Positions 34,867-46,363 of a DNA stretch of 64,000 nucleotides are shown here, piece by piece. Below the pieces are notes generated by a model. The model had not been told where the DNA came from. It did not search any database and was given only the letters and a program-made list of their open reading frames with translations. Origin of the DNA: Edaphochlamys debaryana (Eukaryota; Chlorophyta; Chlorophyceae; Chlamydomonadales); the NCBI GenBank assembly GCA_016858145.1, contig JAEHOE010000081.1:124001-188000 (forward strand). Reading direction: 5' to 3'. Numbering within the stretch: position 1 is the first letter of the stretch; every line of letters starts with the position of its first letter. The position numbers were made by a program, and so were the translations under genes.

Positions 34867-37800
34867 TCACTTGGGCAGCAGTGGGCCCACCAGGGCCGTG
34901 AAGTCCGCCAGGAATCGCTCGGTGCTGAAGCGGCCCGCCTGCTGCTGCGCGGCGGCGGCGATGCGGAGGCGCTCGCGCTGGTCCATGGTGAGGACCTGGG
35001 GGGGGAGGGGAGGGGACGGGGGGATTGGAGGGGGAAGGTGTGTTTCGTGTCATGGGCACGCAGGCGCTCGCGCTGGTCCATGGTGAGGACCTCGGGGGGG
35101 GGGAGGGGACGGGGGGATTGGAGGGGGAAGGTGTATTTCGTGTCATGGGCACGCAGGTGCTCGAGCTGGTCCATGGTGAGGACCTCGGGGGGGGGGGGGG
35201 GGGGGGGACGGGGGGATTGGAGGGAGAAGGTGTATTTCGTGTCATGGGCACGCAGGTGCTCACGCTGGTCCATGGTGAGGACGGGGGGGGGGGGAGGGGG
35301 AAGGTGTGTTTCGTGTCATGGGCACGCAGGTGCTCGCGGTGGTCCATGGTGAGGACCCGGGGGGGGGGGGAGGGAGAAGGTGTATTTCGTGTCATGGGCA
35401 CGCAGGTGCTCACGCTGGTCCATGGTGAGGACGGGGGGGGGGGGGGGGGGGAAGGTGTGTTTCGTGTCATGGGCACGCAGGTGCTCGCAGTGGTCCATGG
35501 TGAGGACCCGGGGGGGGGTAGGGGAGAGGGGGGGGGGGGGTAGGTGTGTTTCGTGTCATGGGCACGCAGGCGCTCGCGCTGGTCCATGGTGAGGACCTCG
35601 GGGGGGGGGGAGGGGACGGGGGGGTTGGAGGGGGAAGGTGTGTTTCGTGTCATGGGCACGCAGGTGCTCGCGCTGGTCCATGGTGAGGACGGGGGGGGGG
35701 AGGGGGAAGGTGTGTTTCGTGTCATGGGCACGCAGGTGCTCGCGGTGGTCCATGGTGAGGACTGGGGGGGTGGAGGGGACGGGGGGATTGGAGGGGGGAG
35801 GTGTGTTTCGTGTCATGGGCACGCAGGTGCTCGAGCTGGTCCATGGTGAGGACCCGGGGGGGGGTAGGGGAGAGGGGGGGGGTAGGTGTGTGGGGTACGA
35901 TGGCGCTCGCGCTGGGCAGTGGGCCATATGTGCGCACTCCCCTCACACCCGCACGTACGACACCCCCCTACACCTGAAAGCAAGCCCGTACGACGGCCAC
36001 GTGCGCCCCCATGCCGATCTCACCCTCGTGATCGCCTCCGCGTACTCCTCCACGCTGGTTGCCAGGAAGCCCGTGGGCTGCTCCCCCCCGCCCTCCAGGG
36101 GCAGGGGCTGCACGATGTCCTGCTTGGGGCCGGCTGGGGGGGGGGGAGGGGGGAGGCAAGAGGGGAGGGGTGGGAGAGGTAAGGGGCAGGGAGGAGGCAA
36201 GAGGGGAAGGGGGAGGTCAGAGGATGGGCGTGCTTGTCGGCAAGGTGGGTACGCGTGCCAGTGCGGGCGTGCGCAGGCTGCAGCTCACCCTCTCTTGCAC
36301 CACCTCCGCCGCCATGTATCGCCATGTATTCCACCACCGAGATGACACGGCACGGCACGAAACACGCACGCTTCCGCCTCCCTTCCCCCCCGCCACCCCC
36401 CTACCCGAGTTGTGGGCGATGGGCACCACCCCCGCCGCCATGTACTCCACCACGCTGATGCCGAAGTGCTCGTCCGTCATGGAGTGCAGCCCCCCCACCG
36501 CCCCGCCCAGCAGCGATCGGAGGTCGGAGAAGGGGGCGTTGACGACCTGACAGGGGGGGGAGGGGGAGGGGTGTGGGTGACGGTGATGATTGCTGAGAGG
36601 GGGAGGCGGGATGGACGTGAGGGGGAAATGGAATGGAGGACGCGAATACCGTGCCCCGGCCTCGCTTTCGGCCCGCCCTGTCGCGCTCCCAGGCAAACGC
36701 GAAGGCCAGAGCCCCGTTCCGCCCCGTTCCGCCCCGCTATTCCCCAACTCCCTCTCCAAGCCCCCCTCGCCCCCCGCCACCCACCCACTCCACGCTCCCC
36801 GCCACCCCCAGCTCCTCCGCCGCCGCCTGCAGCGCCTCCAGCCGCCGCCGGTCGTCCTCGCCCCGGCACCCCCCCACGAACACCAGCTTGGCGTCCCGGA
36901 CCGCCTGGCCCTGGGGGGGGAAGGGGGGATGGAGGGGTTATGGGGGGAGGCCAGGGTTCGTGTCAGTGGGCACTACCCCCACGAACACCAGCTTGGCGTC
37001 CCGGACCGCCTGGCCCTGGGGGGGGGGCGAGAGGGGTGGTTTTCGGAGCATTGGAGATGGGGGGATGGAGGGGCAAGGTTTGCAACACCTCTCCACCCGT
37101 CTTCGCCTCAGGCACACGGGAGCAGGCGAGCAGCTAGGGGGCGGCTCCAAGCCCTCCAAGGCACTCAACATCCGCCCAACATCCGCCCAGCACGCGGCCC
37201 CCCCCCACACACCTGCAGTGTGGGCCCCGCCGCCCGCTTGGCCGCCGCCAGCGCCTGCAGCTGCAGCAGGTGGTTCTTCTCGGGCCGGAACTGGGGGGGG
37301 CAAGCAAGGAATCAGCTGTATAGTCTTTGTGTTAGGCGCAGGCCGCCCCTCCTCTTCCCCTGTCAGGTGCCCAGACATGGGCCCTTACCCCCAACCCCCT
37401 TGCCTGGGCCACGGACAGGTAGAGCTGCTTGAGCTTGCGGCCCCTCCCCCCTCCTCCCCTCTCCCCCCCTCCTTTCAGGTGCCCAGACATAGACCCTGAC
37501 CCCCCCTCTTGCCTGTGCCACGGACACGAGGTAGAGCTGCTTGAGCTTGCGGTCCAGGGGCAGCCGCTGTAGCTCCGTGGTGTCGCAGGGGGGGTAGACC
37601 TAACAGGGGGGAGGGAGGGGGCCAGACATAGGCGGTGAGGGAGAGGTCAGTTAGGAGGGGCCACCCTCCGGCCCTATGTCTGCCCGTCCCCTCTTGCCTC
37701 CCTCTTGCTTCCCTCCCTCTTGCCTCCTCCCCACCCCCATCTGGGATCCCACCAGCGCCGGCGGCTTCCCCCAGCTCCACAGGTTCCGGATGTGGTCCCG

Positions 37801-40800
37801 CGTCCAGCTGCTGTTGGCCATGACGGCGGAGCAGGCGGTGCCGGCAAGGCCGTACCTTCGGGGGGTGCAGGGGTGGGTGGGTGACTGGGGAGCAACCGGG
37901 TGACCGGGGGCGGGTTGGAGTACAGGGCATACGTAATCCCCCGTCCTCCTCCCCCCCGCTTGTCCCGCTTTCCCGGGAGGGTGGGGGTGGGGGGCTGGGG
38001 GGGTGGAGGTGAGTAGAAAACGGGATCGGGGACCCGAGGGCGCGAGGGTGGGCGGGGAGAGGGAGGAAGGGGGGGGGGGGAAGGTGGGTGTTTGACGCGG
38101 AGCGGATTGCGTCGCCTACGGGCAGTGAAGCTTGAAGAGTACGCACCGCCGAGTGCGCCTGGAGAGCTCCCACCCTAGGGTGCGAGTGCGGAAGGAGCGG
38201 AAGTGGCCCCCCATCCCTGGTTCTTGCCCTTGCCCCTTGTGCCCCTCACCACAGCGCCATGGCCCGGTAGTAGAGCAGCTTGAGGGAGGTCTTGACGGGG
38301 GACTCTGGGGGGGGAGGAGAGGGGAGGGGGAAGACGTGTTGGGTGTGAGGAGGGGAGGAGGGAGCGTTTTGGGGCGAGGGAGATATTGCCTACTCAATCT
38401 CGACCGCCCCTGACGCGCGCCCCCGCTCCGAGCCCCGCAGCCCCTCCTGCGCTCCCCACCTGCACCCCTCACGGGCCGCTCCCCTGCCCGCACAAATCCT
38501 CCGCCTCCCCCCTGGCCCCTCACTCTCTCCCACATAGCGGGCCTACTCTCAGCCCCCTCCCGCCCCCGCCAGGACCCTCCCTCGCCCACCTCAGCAAGCG
38601 TCGCTCCCCTGGCTTACCCTTCCCGCTAACCCCCGAGCCTTTCTCCCGCCAAGCCCCCTCTCAAACCCCACGTGCTCCAACCCCCATCAACCCCACCCGC
38701 AATGTCTGAGTCGTTGTTGTACGTTGCCGTACCGGACCACACGCGGTGAATCATGTCCGAACTGAGGGGAGGGGGGGAATAGAGGGAGGAATGGAGGGGC
38801 TGCATGGAGGGGCTTCATGAGAAGGGCTTTCAAAAACACATCATCCGCCTTGTCCTGCTGTGACTGCCTTCGCCTCCGCCCTGTCTACCCTCCCCTCTTG
38901 CCTCCCCAGGCAACCCTCACCTGATGGTGGGGTAGTGCACGTACGCCACCACCCCTCTCCCCCTTGCCTCCCCCCTTCCCTCTTGCCTACCTCCCCCTCC
39001 CCCTCTTGCCTCCCACCCTCACCTGATGGTGGGGTAGTGCACGTACGCCACCACCCTCGCCCCCGCCCGGGCCGCCCAGGGGTAGGGGAAGGCCCAGCCG
39101 GTGGTGTCGATGTACACCTGGGGGGGGGGGAGGAGTGAGGGTCAGGGGTCTTCAGACCTGAGCAGGGGCACGTTGCCTCGCCAGTAAGGGCCAGGCGGCG
39201 ATCAAGCAAGGAGGGAGCAGAGGCCCCAGCCACAGCCCCATTCCCCCTTCTCCCTTCCTCCGTCTTCCCGCCCTCCCCTCTCTCCCCCCCAGGAACCCAC
39301 GTGTGGGGCCCCTGCACCGGCCACCCCTCCCCCTGTCACCCCCGCCCCCCCCCACCTCGGGCACCAGCTGCCTCAGCCCCTCCAGCCCCAGCCCCACGGA
39401 GCCCAGCGCCTGGCGGACCAGCGTCAGCCGGGGGTAGCGCTCGGGCAGCACCAGGTGCGTGCGGCGGAGGGGCACGATCTGGGGGGGGGCACGGGGGGAT
39501 TTTCGGAGGGGGGGGGGAGAAGGGGATGAGAAGGGGGAGGGGTGTGGAGGTGCAAGGCAGCGTGAGCGGGAGGGGTGTGAAGAGAGGCTCAACCTACGGT
39601 CGCCATTCGCTGCACCCCCGGCCTTAGACCCTCCCTCCCTCCCTCTCTGGCGTGGGCTGGCTCCCCTCCCCCCCACTGTGCAGCTGCTAGGCTGCCAAAG
39701 CCATCCCTCCATGGCACAAACCACCGTGCGATTGCCACTTCCCCCCTCCCTCCTTGCACCCTCCCCCCCTCCCTCCCTCCTCCCCCCCCCTCCCTCCCTC
39801 CTCCCCCCCTCCCTCCCTCCTCCCTCCCTCCCTCCCTCCCCTCCCTCCCTCCCCCCCCACCTGCACTGGCCGCTCTATCCGCACGTTGAACCGCGCCTCC
39901 GCGTCCCGCAGCAGCGCCTCAGAGGTGAGCCCCTCGCGGGCGTAGATGGCCACCTGGTGGCGGGGAGAGGAGGAAGGAGGGGTAGAGGGGGGACAGGGGG
40001 ACAGCTGTTGGGGGCTGGGTGTAGGACAAAGTGGGTTGGGAGGGGGCGTGGCGGGAAGGAGGTGAGCCCCTCGCGGGCGTGAGTGGCCACCTGGGCGGGG
40101 GGCGTTGGGAAGGGGCAGGGGTGGGTGGGTAGAGGGGGTGACTTTTGGAGCGTTGGAGAGTGAAGGAAGAGATAGAGCGGCAGCCAGCAGGCCCGATGCG
40201 GGGTAGAGGGGTAGAGGGGTGGAGGGGGGTAGGGGTGGGTGGGTAGAGGGTGTGATTTTCGAAGCGTTGGAGAGCGAAGGAAGAGATAGAGCAGCAGCCA
40301 GCAGGCCCGATGTGGGGTAGAGAGGGACTGCGGTTGGGGCCCGAGGAAGAGAGCAAAGTGGGTTGGGAGGGGGCTTGGGGGCTGATGTGTCCCGCTGCAA
40401 AGCTTCAGAGGTGAGGCGTGCACGGCATAGATGCCGACTTGGGGTGGCAGAGGGAGCGGTAGGAGACAGCAGGGCAGGGGGATCGAGGCAGGTGGCCTGG
40501 GGGGGTTGCGGGCTTCCGGTGCTTCCGTCGGAGGGAGCCGGGCCCTGCCGGTCTCAGTAGCCGCCCCGCGGCACCCGCCGTGGGCCCCCCGCCTTGGTCA
40601 GTCACTGTGCAAACGGGCAGCACCCCTCCGTTCAGCAGCCGTACGTGCGGGCTCGCTAGCACAAAGGAGTTGAGCGGAATCAGGCATTGGTACAACCAGG
40701 GAACCGGCGTGCGACTGCTACCGATACCGTGTGGGCACCGGGCGTTTCCCCCTCCCCTCCCGTCCCCTCCTGAGGGCCCGCTTGCCTGCGCCTTGGGGGC

Positions 40801-41375
40801 CGCATCCTGAACCGCCTTGACCGCACACCTGAGGGGGGGGCGAAGGTTGGGGAGGGGAGGAAGGGAGGGGGGGGCTGTTGGCTTGCCGGCCGGCTGCCAG
40901 GGGAGGCCAGGGGTAGCAGCGGACGGCTCGGGCCCGGCAAGCACGCAGGGGTTGTACGAGCTGAGCCAAGGCCTGGCAATAGAGGGGGTAGAGGCATGCC
41001 AGAGGGGCAGTGTGCGGGGAGAGGGGGAAGGGAGGGGGCAGAGGAGGGAAGAGAGGGGGGCCTCACCAGAGCACGCGCTCGCCGCCCCCGCCTCCGTCGG
41101 CGAAGGGGTGGAAGAAGGCAACCACGCCCTGTGTACACATACGGATTGTGCACGATTGTGCAACATACGTCGGAAGTCGGGCCGCGTTGCACGAGCCCGC
41201 AACCGTAACGCAGCGAAACGACTTAAGCGCCAGGTTGCAAGCCGGGGGCGTCGCGGCTAACCTTGGAGACGGGCGGGAGGCCCGAGCCGAGCAGGAAAAA
41301 CGCTGCCGTCGCCAGCACGGTGAAGAGGACCAGCGCCGTAACGACGCCGATCAGAAGCATGAGAAGGGCGTCCAT
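34867..41375 (-). CDS. ALG11: ALG11, GDP-Man:Man3GlcNAc2-PP-dolichol alpha-1,2-mannosyltransferase
   Basis: Fifteen exons on the minus strand: 41262-41375, 41067-41128, 40786-40828, 39861-39953, 39356-39478, 39023-39117, 38697-38761, 38250-38304, 37753-37855, 37513-37599, 37213-37290, 36785-36910, 36405-36546, 36024-36133, 34867-34995; 1425 nt, 474 aa, the usual length. The enzyme adds mannoses 4 and 5 to the lipid-linked oligosaccharide on the cytosolic ER face. Features: one N-terminal membrane span ([20 protein letters not shown]), the [16 protein letters not shown] motif, [22 protein letters not shown], and the GT4 EX7E element EHFGISVVE followed by [17 protein letters not shown]. Introns 3 and 10 use GC donors. 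Many exon edges are duplicated in adjoining introns. Divergent from DRG2. Confidence 0.93.
34965..35925 (-). repeat. Minisatellite made of ALG11 exon 15 splice-acceptor copies
   Basis: The first about 30 coding bases of exon 15 (minus strand GTCCTCACCATGGACCAG..GAGC) are repeated about ten times upstream within intron 14. Each is joined to TGCCCATGACACGAAACAC and a G/C-rich spacer. The shared TTTCGTGTCATGGGCACGCA occurs at 35043, 35139, 35237, 35309, 35384, 35461, 35549, 35643, 35717 and 35807 (spacing 72-98). A further decayed copy is near 35896-35922. The genuine acceptor CCAG|GTCCTC is at 34995; other copies keep or lose the AG (GAGGTC at 35077, 35170 and 35581; CAGTCC at 35750). Confidence 0.92.
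36297..36345 (-). repeat. Copies of ALG11 exon 13 end
   Basis: CCACCTCCGCCGCCATGTAT then CGCCATGTATTCCACCACCG repeats, with a nested second copy, the part of exon 13 that encodes [10 protein letters not shown] (plus strand CCGCCGCCATGTACTCCACC at about 36431). It lies in intron 13. Confidence 0.7.
36974..37020 (-). repeat. Copy of ALG11 exon 12 start
   Basis: CCCCCACGAACACCAGCTTG then GCGTCCCGGACCGCCTGGCC then CTGGGG duplicates 36873-36914, the first about 36 coding bases of exon 12 with its acceptor, in intron 11. Identity is complete across the coding part, so the duplication is recent. Confidence 0.9.
37398..37440 (-). repeat. Copy of ALG11 exon 10 end with GC donor
   Basis: CTTGCCTGGGCCACGGACAG then GTAGAGCTGCTTGAGCTTGC repeats the 3' end of exon 10 and its GC donor (37509-37553) about 110 bases downstream in intron 10. 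It has one substitution and a 3-base deletion. Confidence 0.85.
38911..38954 (-). repeat. Copy of ALG11 exon 6 end with donor
   Basis: CCCTCACCTGATGGTGGGGT then AGTGCACGTACGCCACCACC is an exact copy of the exon 6 3' end and GTGAGG donor at 39017-39056, placed in intron 6 about 100 bases downstream in transcript order. Confidence 0.9.
40059..40098 (-). repeat. Copy of ALG11 exon 4 start
   Basis: AGGTGAGCCCCTCGCGGGCG then TGAGTGGCCACCTGGG repeats the exon 4 5' end and acceptor (39922-39958). In frame it would read [11 protein letters not shown] instead of [12 protein letters not shown] weaker third copy is at 40404-40443. Confidence 0.85.
40136..40318 (-). repeat. Introner-like repeat, two tandem copies in ALG11 intron 3
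   Basis: 40136-40203 and 40246-40318 are about 110 bases apart and both match, on the ALG11 sense strand, the sulfatase intron 5 element at 6330-6427 (CATCGGGCCTGCTGGCTGC, CTCTATCTCTTCCTTC, CTCTCCAACGCT). The first is followed by a C-rich tract running into the exon 4 acceptor copy at 40090. Confidence 0.8.
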
Positions 41376-41836
41376 GGCGTCGGGACAAGTGCTCAACTAG
41401 GCCCGGCGTCCAACACGATTACGTTCTATGCCATCCGACGCCTAGCTGTGGAAGCGTTAACGTCAATGCGCGCCGCTGGTTGTGCGACGGTGCGCCCAAG
41501 AGCATGCAGAGTGTGCAAGCGGGTTTCCGACTTCCGAGTGTCGCGCAATGTAACTTTGCATCGCCCTCGCGCGCAAATCATGCTCAAGGCTCGCCCTCTG
41601 AGTCGGACACGCCTACCGGGACGCTACACAGACGTTTGATCACGTTGTTAGCGCAACCTGGACAGCGCTTTGGAGCCGCCGCTGTCGGGCATAGTTGCGC
41701 CTCATTCTGCTGCTCCACGCAGCTAGATCGCCGCCAGACCCGCCCATAGGGCCGGCACGTTGACCCACAACTCTCAGCCCTTGACAGGGCGCAGTATACC
41801 GGAGTCCCCGGCGAGGAGGAGAAACCCCGCTGAAAA
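41376..41836. promoter_or_regulatory. Bidirectional promoter region, ALG11/DRG2
   Basis: Only 461 bases separate the divergent ATG codons of ALG11 (minus) and DRG2 (plus). The segment is markedly less GC-rich than the genes and has no G or C homopolymers. No clear TATA box. Both genes are housekeeping functions, consistent with a shared TATA-less promoter. Confidence 0.6.
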
Positions 41837-44800
41837 ATGGGTATCCTCGAAAAGCAAGTGCTGGCACGGCCGCTTCTAGTGCCTAGGCGTGTTGTAATGC
41901 CTGGTCATCGCCAACACGCTGGCGGGGCCCTCGTGCGTGCAGAATTAAGGAGATCGAGGCGGAGATGGCCAGGACGCAGAAGAACAAGGTGCGCTGCCGG
42001 GAGCTACTGCAGGCGCTTAATGGATTGATGGGAGGGGCGGGGGTTAAGGGGTTAAGGGGGCAGGGCCTGGACAGGGCAGCGCGAGGCTCGGCGCTGGGGG
42101 TGGGGGGCAGGCCAGCGCAACTGCAGGGGTGCGCCCGGGCGAGTCCCAGGCTTCCGAAGACGTGGTAGACGCTGGGCGGAACTGGCTACAGCGCCCTTTG
42201 CTTGCAAAGTATACGCCTTCCGGCGATGCTGAGGCGTGCAGCGGTGATAAGGGAGTTGGGGCACCCCCCCAGCCCCTGAGCCGCTTTGGTTCGGGGTAGG
42301 GGTGTGGCAGTCCTGCGGTACCAGCCCTTGTACCATTCTGGGCAAGTTCGCACGTGGCCTGGCGTGACGTGGCGAGCCAGGAGCTGGCGGAAGCTGCAGA
42401 CGGGCGCAGCGGCGGAGGGCGCAGCGGCGGAGGGCGCAGCAGCGGAGGGCGCAGGCCGGATTCCGGCGGCGGCGCGGCGGCGTGGCAGTGCAGTGCAGTG
42501 CTGGGACGACCACCCCCAACACTGCGTGCCGGGCTGCAGCCCAGGCAGCCCAGGCGCAGCTGCGTGGGGGCGGGAGCGCTGCAGCTTCCGGCTAGGGCCG
42601 CTGCTGGGCCCCTCTGGGGAGCTGGCCCTGCGTCCTGGGCCTCCGCCCGGGGGCCCCCGGCGTTCCGGTCCTCCTGCAGCAGCGGCGTAGCCGGGGGCCG
42701 TATGGAGGCAGCGGCCTTCACGGGGTCCCTTCATGGGGCGCGGGGTGCAGGGCCCTGTGGCGGTGTGGTGGCGGCGGCGCCGGCGTGGAGGCAGCAGGGC
42801 AAGCTGAAGTGTGCCTGTGCCAACGCCACTTGGATCTGGGCCTAGTGCTCCTGCGCTTGGTCCCGGGCCGCCTAGCGCCTCTGGGTTCCCTGCCCGCCTT
42901 CCCCCCACACACGTCCTCCCACCCCCCTCCGCCCCGCTCTGGACGTCGGTGCGCATCGGGCTCGCCGGCCGCCGCCTTGTTTCCCGCTCGAAAAAATACC
43001 CCCCTCCGCCCCGCCCCCCAGGCCACCGAGTACCATCTGGGCCAGCTCAAGGCCCGCCTGGCTAAGCTGCGCACGGAGCTGCAGGCGCCCTCGAGCAAGG
43101 TGGGGGGCTGGGAGGCAAGAGGGGGAGGGGAGTGAGGGGAGGGCAGCGGCAAGAGGGCAAGGGGACAGGAGTGAGCCAAGAGGTCTGGAGGAGTACGGTG
43201 CCCTCAGCCTTCCGGGGAGCAGGGGTGCGGGCAAGGGCTTTCCACACGAGGGCGGAACGCCGGCGGAGTGTATGACCCCCCTCTTCGACTCTGGCCCCTC
43301 GGTCCCGCTCTTCACCCTTCACCCTGACAGGGCGGCGGCGATGGAGCGGGCTTCGAGGTACAAAAGTACGGAGATGGCCGCGTGGCCCTGATCGGTGAGC
43401 GCACGGGATCACGAGGGTCACATGGGTTGGTGGTGGCGAGATCTTTACCTCCATGCCCTAGGGCAGTAGACGCACGGTAGACGTTTGGAGACAAGGGCAT
43501 GGCGACCCTGCGCCCGTGTGGCATGACGGGCCGGGCAGCCACCCCCAAGCATTATCAGCAGCTGGTCGCTGCCCCCGTTCGGCTCTTTACCTCCATGCCC
43601 TCGGGGCCCCGCACGTCAAAGGCCCCGTTTGGCTACCCGACTGGGCACAGCGGCGAGCCTGGCGTCTCTCTGGTCGCGGTTTCCGTCCGCGGGTCGAACG
43701 GGCCATTGGCGTCCCGGGCCCCGAGTGGCCAGCTGAACGCGGACACAGTCGTGCAGCGCCGGAACCCGCTTCTGCGGCGAGCCTGAACCTCGGCATGTGC
43801 GCACCGGGCTCGCACCGGGCTCGCGGGCCGCCACCTTTTGCGTCTCCTCCCCTGCGGAGGCCCTCGGCAGCAGCCCTCGGCGTCCGCTCGGCCGGCGTGG
43901 GGGTGCGGGGCCGGGGCGTGCGGAGCCGTGGGGCAGCAGGAGGCTGCAACACGGCGGCGGCCCCCCCGGTCCCTCGGGTAGGGGGGTGGGGGTGCTGGCG
44001 GGCCTCTGGCTGGGCAGGGGCCCTTGGTGGGGGCAGGGCAGCGACCACCCTATCTTGCTGGGGGAGGACGGAGGCGAAGTCGAGGCGCTTGGTTGGGGGA
44101 GGGGACATGGGGGGCAGGGCGTGGCTGAGGGCCGTGGTGCAGGGGCGGCCCATGCCGCGCCCGATGGAGGCTGCGGGTGGGCGGCTCGACGGCTGGGGAG
44201 ACGGCAACGCATCCACGCCGTTGCCCTTTCCGCTTTGGAGACCCTGGGCAGCCCTTCGCGCAACGGGGGCCCAAGGGACCCCACGATTCGCCATCAGGCT
44301 CGGCACTCATGTGGGGTGTCCTCGTCCACTCGGGCTCCCCCCCCTTGGGCAGTCCTCCCTGCTCGCTCCGCTTAACCCTCTCGTGCCACCCTGCCAACGG
44401 CTCATCCTCCCCCTCCCTCCTGCCTTCCTGCCCTCACCCCCCCCCCCTCTCAGGCTTCCCCTCCGTCGGCAAGTCCTCCCTGCTCACCCTGCTCACCGGC
44501 ACGGAGTCGGAGGCGGCCGCGTACGAGTTCACCACGCTCACCTGCATCCCCGGCGTGATCCACTACAACGAATCCAAGATCCAGCTGCTGGATCTGCCGG
44601 GAATCATTGAGGGCGCCGCGGAGGGCAAGGGCCGAGGCAGGCAGGCGAGTCTGCGGCAACCGGGGCGAGAGGGAAGGAGGGGGGTAGGAGGCGCGGGAAC
44701 GGAAAGGGATCAGGGCGGGCGGGGGCTATGACCACATGAGAACAGGGGCAAGAGCAGGGACGTGCTGACCCGACGTCGACACTGGATGACCCTTTCTCCC

Positions 44801-46329
44801 CCCCCTCCCCGCCCCCCTTGTCAGGTCATTGCCGTGTGCAAGTCCGCCGATCTGCTCCTTATGGTGCTGGACGCCACCAAGCCCCTTTACCACAAGCAGG
44901 TGGGAGATAGGATCCTGGGATATCTTCATGCGCTGTCAGGTATCACTACCCCGCCCACACTCTTCTTCAGCATGCATGCAACTCTCTTGGCTTTCGGTTC
45001 CCCCCCCCCCCCAGATTCTGACCCGTGAGCTAAATTACGTGGGCATCCGCCTCAACCGCCCCGTGCCGCACACACACACACCTGCCCTCCCCCCCCCTTC
45101 GCCCTCCCCCTGCCGCACCTGCCACCCACCCACCCCCCAGATCCTGACCCGTGAGCTCGAGTCCGTGGGCATCCGCCTCAATCGCGCGCCCCCCAACATC
45201 TACTTCAAGAAGCGCAAGACCGGCGGCGTGTCCATCAACTCCACCGTGCCCCTCACGGCCATGGACGACAAGCTCATCCAGCGCATCCTGCAGGTCCGGG
45301 GGGCGGGGGGGAGCGGGGGGGAAGAGGGCGAGCGTGTATGTGTATGGGTGCGTGCCGCGTGCCCCTCACGGCCATGGACGACAAGCTCATCCAGCGCATC
45401 CTGCAGGTCGGGGGGGCGGGGGGGAGCGGGGGGGAAGAGGGCGAGCGTGTATGTGTATGGGTGCGTGCCGCGTGCCCCTCACGGCCATGGACGACAAGCT
45501 CATCCAGCGCATCCTGCAGGTCGGGGGGCGGGGGGGGGAGCGGGGGGAAGAGGGCGTGTGTATGTGTATGGGTGCGTGCCGCGTGCCCCTCACGGCCATG
45601 GACGACAAGCTCATCCAGCGCATCCTGCAGGTCCGGGGGGCAGGGGGGGGAGCGGGGGGAAGAGGGCGTGTGTATGTGTATGGGTGCGTGCCGCGTGCCC
45701 CTCAAGGCCATGGACGACAAGCTCATCCAGCGCATCCTGCAGGTCCGGGGGGGGGACTGCTAGGTACACGAGCGGTTGTGGGGGCTTGGCGTGCCCTGTG
45801 GAAGGGGGGGTGAGCGAATCACCTCACCCGCCGCCTCACCAGTACCGCTGCCGCCTCCCGCCTCCAAGAGGAGGTGGGGGCGCGTGCGCTGGGTTCCGCT
45901 CTCCACGACCCCGCGCCCACTCACCCCCACCCCCTCACCCCTCACCGTCCCATCCCCCCCCTGACAGGAGTACAAGATCCACAACTACCGCCCCATCCGC
46001 TCACCCCCACATCTCACCCCCCCCCCTTGACAGGAGTACAAGATCCACAACTGTGAGATCCTGTTTAAGGAGGACTGCACCGTGGATGATCTGATCGACG
46101 TGATCGAGGCAAGGGGGGGGAGGAGGCAAGAGGGAAGGGGGGAGGGCGGGAGGGGGGGCGAGGGGTCAAGGGAGGGAGGCTAGAGGGAAGGGGGGGCAAG
46201 AGGGAAGAGGAGGAGGGGGAGAGATAGACGGGAGACTCAATCCTCCCCCCTCCTCTCCCCCCCTCCCCCCCTCCCCCTGTCAGGGCAACCGGCGGTACAT
46301 CAAGTGCCTCTACGTGTACAACAAGGTGT

Positions 46330-46363
<34 letters not shown>

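Noticed and set aside
34640..35731. Long minus-strand open frame of 363 codons rich in SPPP/HDTK repeats
   Set aside because: It is a frame through the ALG11 intron 14 minisatellite and overlaps exon 15 in another phase.
34965..35925. Regularly spaced repeats resembling a CRISPR array
   Set aside because: The repeats are ALG11 exon 15 acceptor copies with G-run spacers of low complexity in a eukaryotic gene; spacers are not unique sequences.
43516..44610. 364-codon open frame in DRG2
   Set aside because: It runs through DRG2 intron 4 into exon 5 in the wrong phase.
44829..46094. 421-codon open frame spanning DRG2 exons 6-8
   Set aside because: It reads through introns and the repeat array; the family sequence requires splicing.
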